From contig JAEYXI010000629.1 of assembly GCA_023428515.1 (NCBI GenBank), forward strand, positions 1 to 5,844: a stretch of DNA of 5,844 bases, given 5' to 3'. The notes under the pieces are model-generated. The model ran no database searches, had not been told where the DNA came from, and saw nothing but the letters and a program-made list of their open reading frames with translations. Shown here piece by piece: positions 4,390 through 5,844 of this stretch. The stretch comes from Pseudomonadota bacterium (GTDB lineage Bacteria > Pseudomonadota > Alphaproteobacteria > Rhizobiales > Rhizobiaceae). The position numbers were made by a program, and so were the translations under genes. The first letter of the stretch is position 1. Every line of letters begins with the position of its first letter.

Positions 4390-5844
4390 TGCCCTTTCTC
4401 ACGGGGCGGAAGAGTGAGCACTATCCTTGCCCCATTCTGCCGGGTCTCATCAAATCTGAGCGTTCCGCCATGCGCCGAGGCGATTGTGCGGCAAATAGCG
4501 AGACCGAGCCCCAACCCGTTTGCCTTGCTGCTCACAAAGGGGCTGAAGGCTTTCTCCGCCATCTCCGGCGCCAATCCAGGACCGTTGTCCGACACCGCGA
4601 GCATATAATGGCCGTCCTTACCCTTGCGCACCGTTATCTCGACGATGCGCCTTTCCGGCGCAATCTGCGCCATCGCTTCCGCCGCATTCACGATCAGGTT
4701 GAGCACGATCTGCTGGAGCTGCGCAAAATTGCCGAGCACCAACGGCTCTTGCAACTCGCGCTGGAACTCCGCCTTGACCTGCCGGGCCACCAGTTCGCTT
4801 TTCGTCAGCGCCAGTGTCGCCGTCACAACCTGGTTGAGGTCGACCGGCGTCAGCGCCGCCTCCCCCTTGACCAGGAGGCTGCGCAACTGCCTGATGATTT
4901 CGGCAGCGCGCTTGTCGTCGGCGACGATCTCGCCGAAGATTTCCTTCACCTCGCCCATGTCCGGTTCCTTCTGGTCGAGGATACGGCGGCCGACCTCGGC
5001 GTTGGCAAGGATGGCGGTCAGCGGCTGGTTGAGCTCATGGGCGAAGGCCCCCGACAATTCGCCGAGTAGCGAGCTGCGCGACAAGTGGGTCAATTCCAGG
5101 CGGCCGACCTCGAGTTCCTCCTGCGCCCGTTTCGTCCGTCGTCCCTGAACGATGAGCGCAGTGATCAGCAAGGATTGGAACAGGATGACGGCGACGGTCG
5201 CCAGGATTTCGGTGCGATATTGCTCCCATGCAGACGGCACACGGAAGCGGATTTCAGTGTTTTCCGGCAATCCACTGGCGTCGAGACCAAAACGCTGGAT
5301 TTGACGCCAGTCGACGATCGGGAGCGCCGTCGAAGCGACGAGCTTGCGCGGCGTAATCTCGCCCGAGATCGCCGCGACGGCGAGCCTCGCGACGTCCTCC
5401 CCCATCGTCTGGAAACCTTCCACCTGGCCGCCGACGAGGCCGATGTCCATCATCGTGCTGTAGACACCGTAAGCCGGCGCGCCCGACGCCTTGGCAAGCT
5501 GGGCGGCGACCTCGCGAGGAATGAGCCTCTTGCCGTCGGCGTCTTCAATCACCGTCAGCACGAGCAGGATCGTATCGACATCCAATCGCCGGACCGCATC
5601 GACAAACCCTTCCACGGTCAGACCGGACAGGTAACTCACTTCGAAATCGTCGGGCAGGCCGGCAAGATCTCGCCGTGCGCTTTCCTTCCAGCTTCCGTCG
5701 AAATCGGCCGAGCCGGTCACGACGACGATCTTTCGCGCACCGGGTTGGAGGCGCCGCGCAAGATCGATCGTTCCATTCACGTCGAAACGGCTGACGACAC
5801 CCATCGAATTGGCAGGCAATTTTTCGGCATCCAGGGTCTCGGCA
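4386..5844 (-). CDS. Membrane sensor histidine kinase with periplasmic substrate-binding-like input domain (5' end missing)
   Basis: Sensor kinase of the cassette. The frame is open through the right edge, so the gene starts outside the window. A TTG at 5819 is not a credible start, since coding continues upstream of it. About 485 residues are visible. The first roughly 200 resemble the ABC_sub_bind-type periplasmic domain: G-V-V-S-R-F-D-V-N-G-T-I-D-L-A-R, a strand I-V-V-V-T-G-S-A-D-F-D, and T-M-M-D-I-G-L-V-G-G. The domain ends with V-P-S-A-W-E-Q-Y just before the membrane. One transmembrane segment is encoded at about 5145-5213. A short charged linker with no HAMP or PAS leads to the HisKA helix with H-E-L-N-Q-P-L (His codon 5037-5039), then the ATPase: N-box L-N-L-I-V-N-A-A-E-A (second Asn at 4686-4688), D-N-G-P-G-L, and G-L-G-L-G-L-A-I-C. 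These boxes are of the FixL-like HPK4 type. All catalytic motifs are intact. It overlaps the response regulator gene by 4 nt. The sensed ligand is unknown. Confidence 0.93.
   Translation of the reverse strand, partial: AETLDAEKLPANSMGVVSRFDVNGTIDLARRLQPGARKIVVVTGSADFDGSWKESARRDLAGLPDDFEVSYLSGLTVEGFVDAVRRLDVDTILLVLTVIEDADGKRLIPREVAAQLAKASGAPAYGVYSTMMDIGLVGGQVEGFQTMGEDVARLAVAAISGEITPRKLVASTALPIVDWRQIQRFGLDASGLPENTEIRFRVPSAWEQYRTEILATVAVILFQSLLITALIVQGRRTKRAQEELEVGRLELTHLSRSSLLGELSGAFAHELNQPLTAILANAEVGRRILDQKEPDMGEVKEIFGEIVADDKRAAEIIRQLRSLLVKGEAALTPVDLNQVVTATLALTKSELVARQVKAEFQRELQEPLVLGNFAQLQQIVLNLIVNAAEAMAQIAPERRIVEITVRKGKDGHYMLAVSDNGPGLAPEMAEKAFSPFVSSKANGLGLGLAICRTIASAHGGTLRFDETRQNGARIVLTLPPREKGQ

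Noticed and set aside
4326..5069. 247-codon plus-strand frame opposite the histidine kinase
   Set aside because: Antisense to the catalytic domains of the kinase; its His/Arg/Leu-rich composition is typical of a GC-rich complementary frame.
4386..5819. Complete 477-residue kinase starting at TTG 5819
   Set aside because: Coding continues upstream without a stop to the window edge and the sensor domain would be cut in the middle; the gene is better called 5'-partial.

Overview
The window is GC-rich DNA with the gene content and style of an alphaproteobacterium. It is most likely from the Hyphomicrobiales (rhizobial group). The signs are a Tat-exported family 1 sugar-binding protein, a LacI-type regulator next to it, and a FixL/FixJ-style two-component set. 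Genus-level assignment is inference; no rRNA or marker gene is present.

Layout. The left half is a carbohydrate ABC-uptake locus read on the minus strand. A 535-residue solute-binding protein (360-1967) is followed, after a 71-bp gap with a perfect 13-bp hairpin, by the start of a MalG-type permease that runs off the left edge (1-288). Divergently, on the plus strand, lies a LacI-family regulator (2274-3296). The 306-bp gap between the two (1968-2273) is strikingly AT-rich in its SBP-proximal two thirds. It holds repeated TGATGT/ACATCA half-sites, one of them a palindrome overlapping a consensus TTGACA box in front of the SBP gene. The simplest reading is a substrate-responsive repressor controlling the transporter and perhaps itself.

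The right half is a minus-strand two-component cassette convergent with the LacI gene. It holds a membrane histidine kinase whose visible N-terminal part looks like a periplasmic ABC-substrate-binding-type sensor (4386-5844, 5' end outside the window), a FixJ-type response regulator joined to it by an ATGA overlap (3775-4389), and a stand-alone receiver-domain protein (3343-3711). Only 46 bp separate the receiver gene from the LacI gene, with no clear terminator.

How they may work together. The kinase has an extracytoplasmic ligand-binding-type domain and no PAS or HAMP domain in the visible part, so it probably senses a periplasmic ligand and phosphorylates the FixJ-type regulator at Asp57. 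The lone receiver (Asp55) could be a second phosphate acceptor or phosphate sink. Whether the kinase and the transporter respond to the same compound cannot be told from the sequence. No mobile element, CRISPR array, tRNA or rRNA was seen. The families are all known; the more unusual points are the regulatory DNA between the divergent genes and the one-kinase/two-receiver arrangement.
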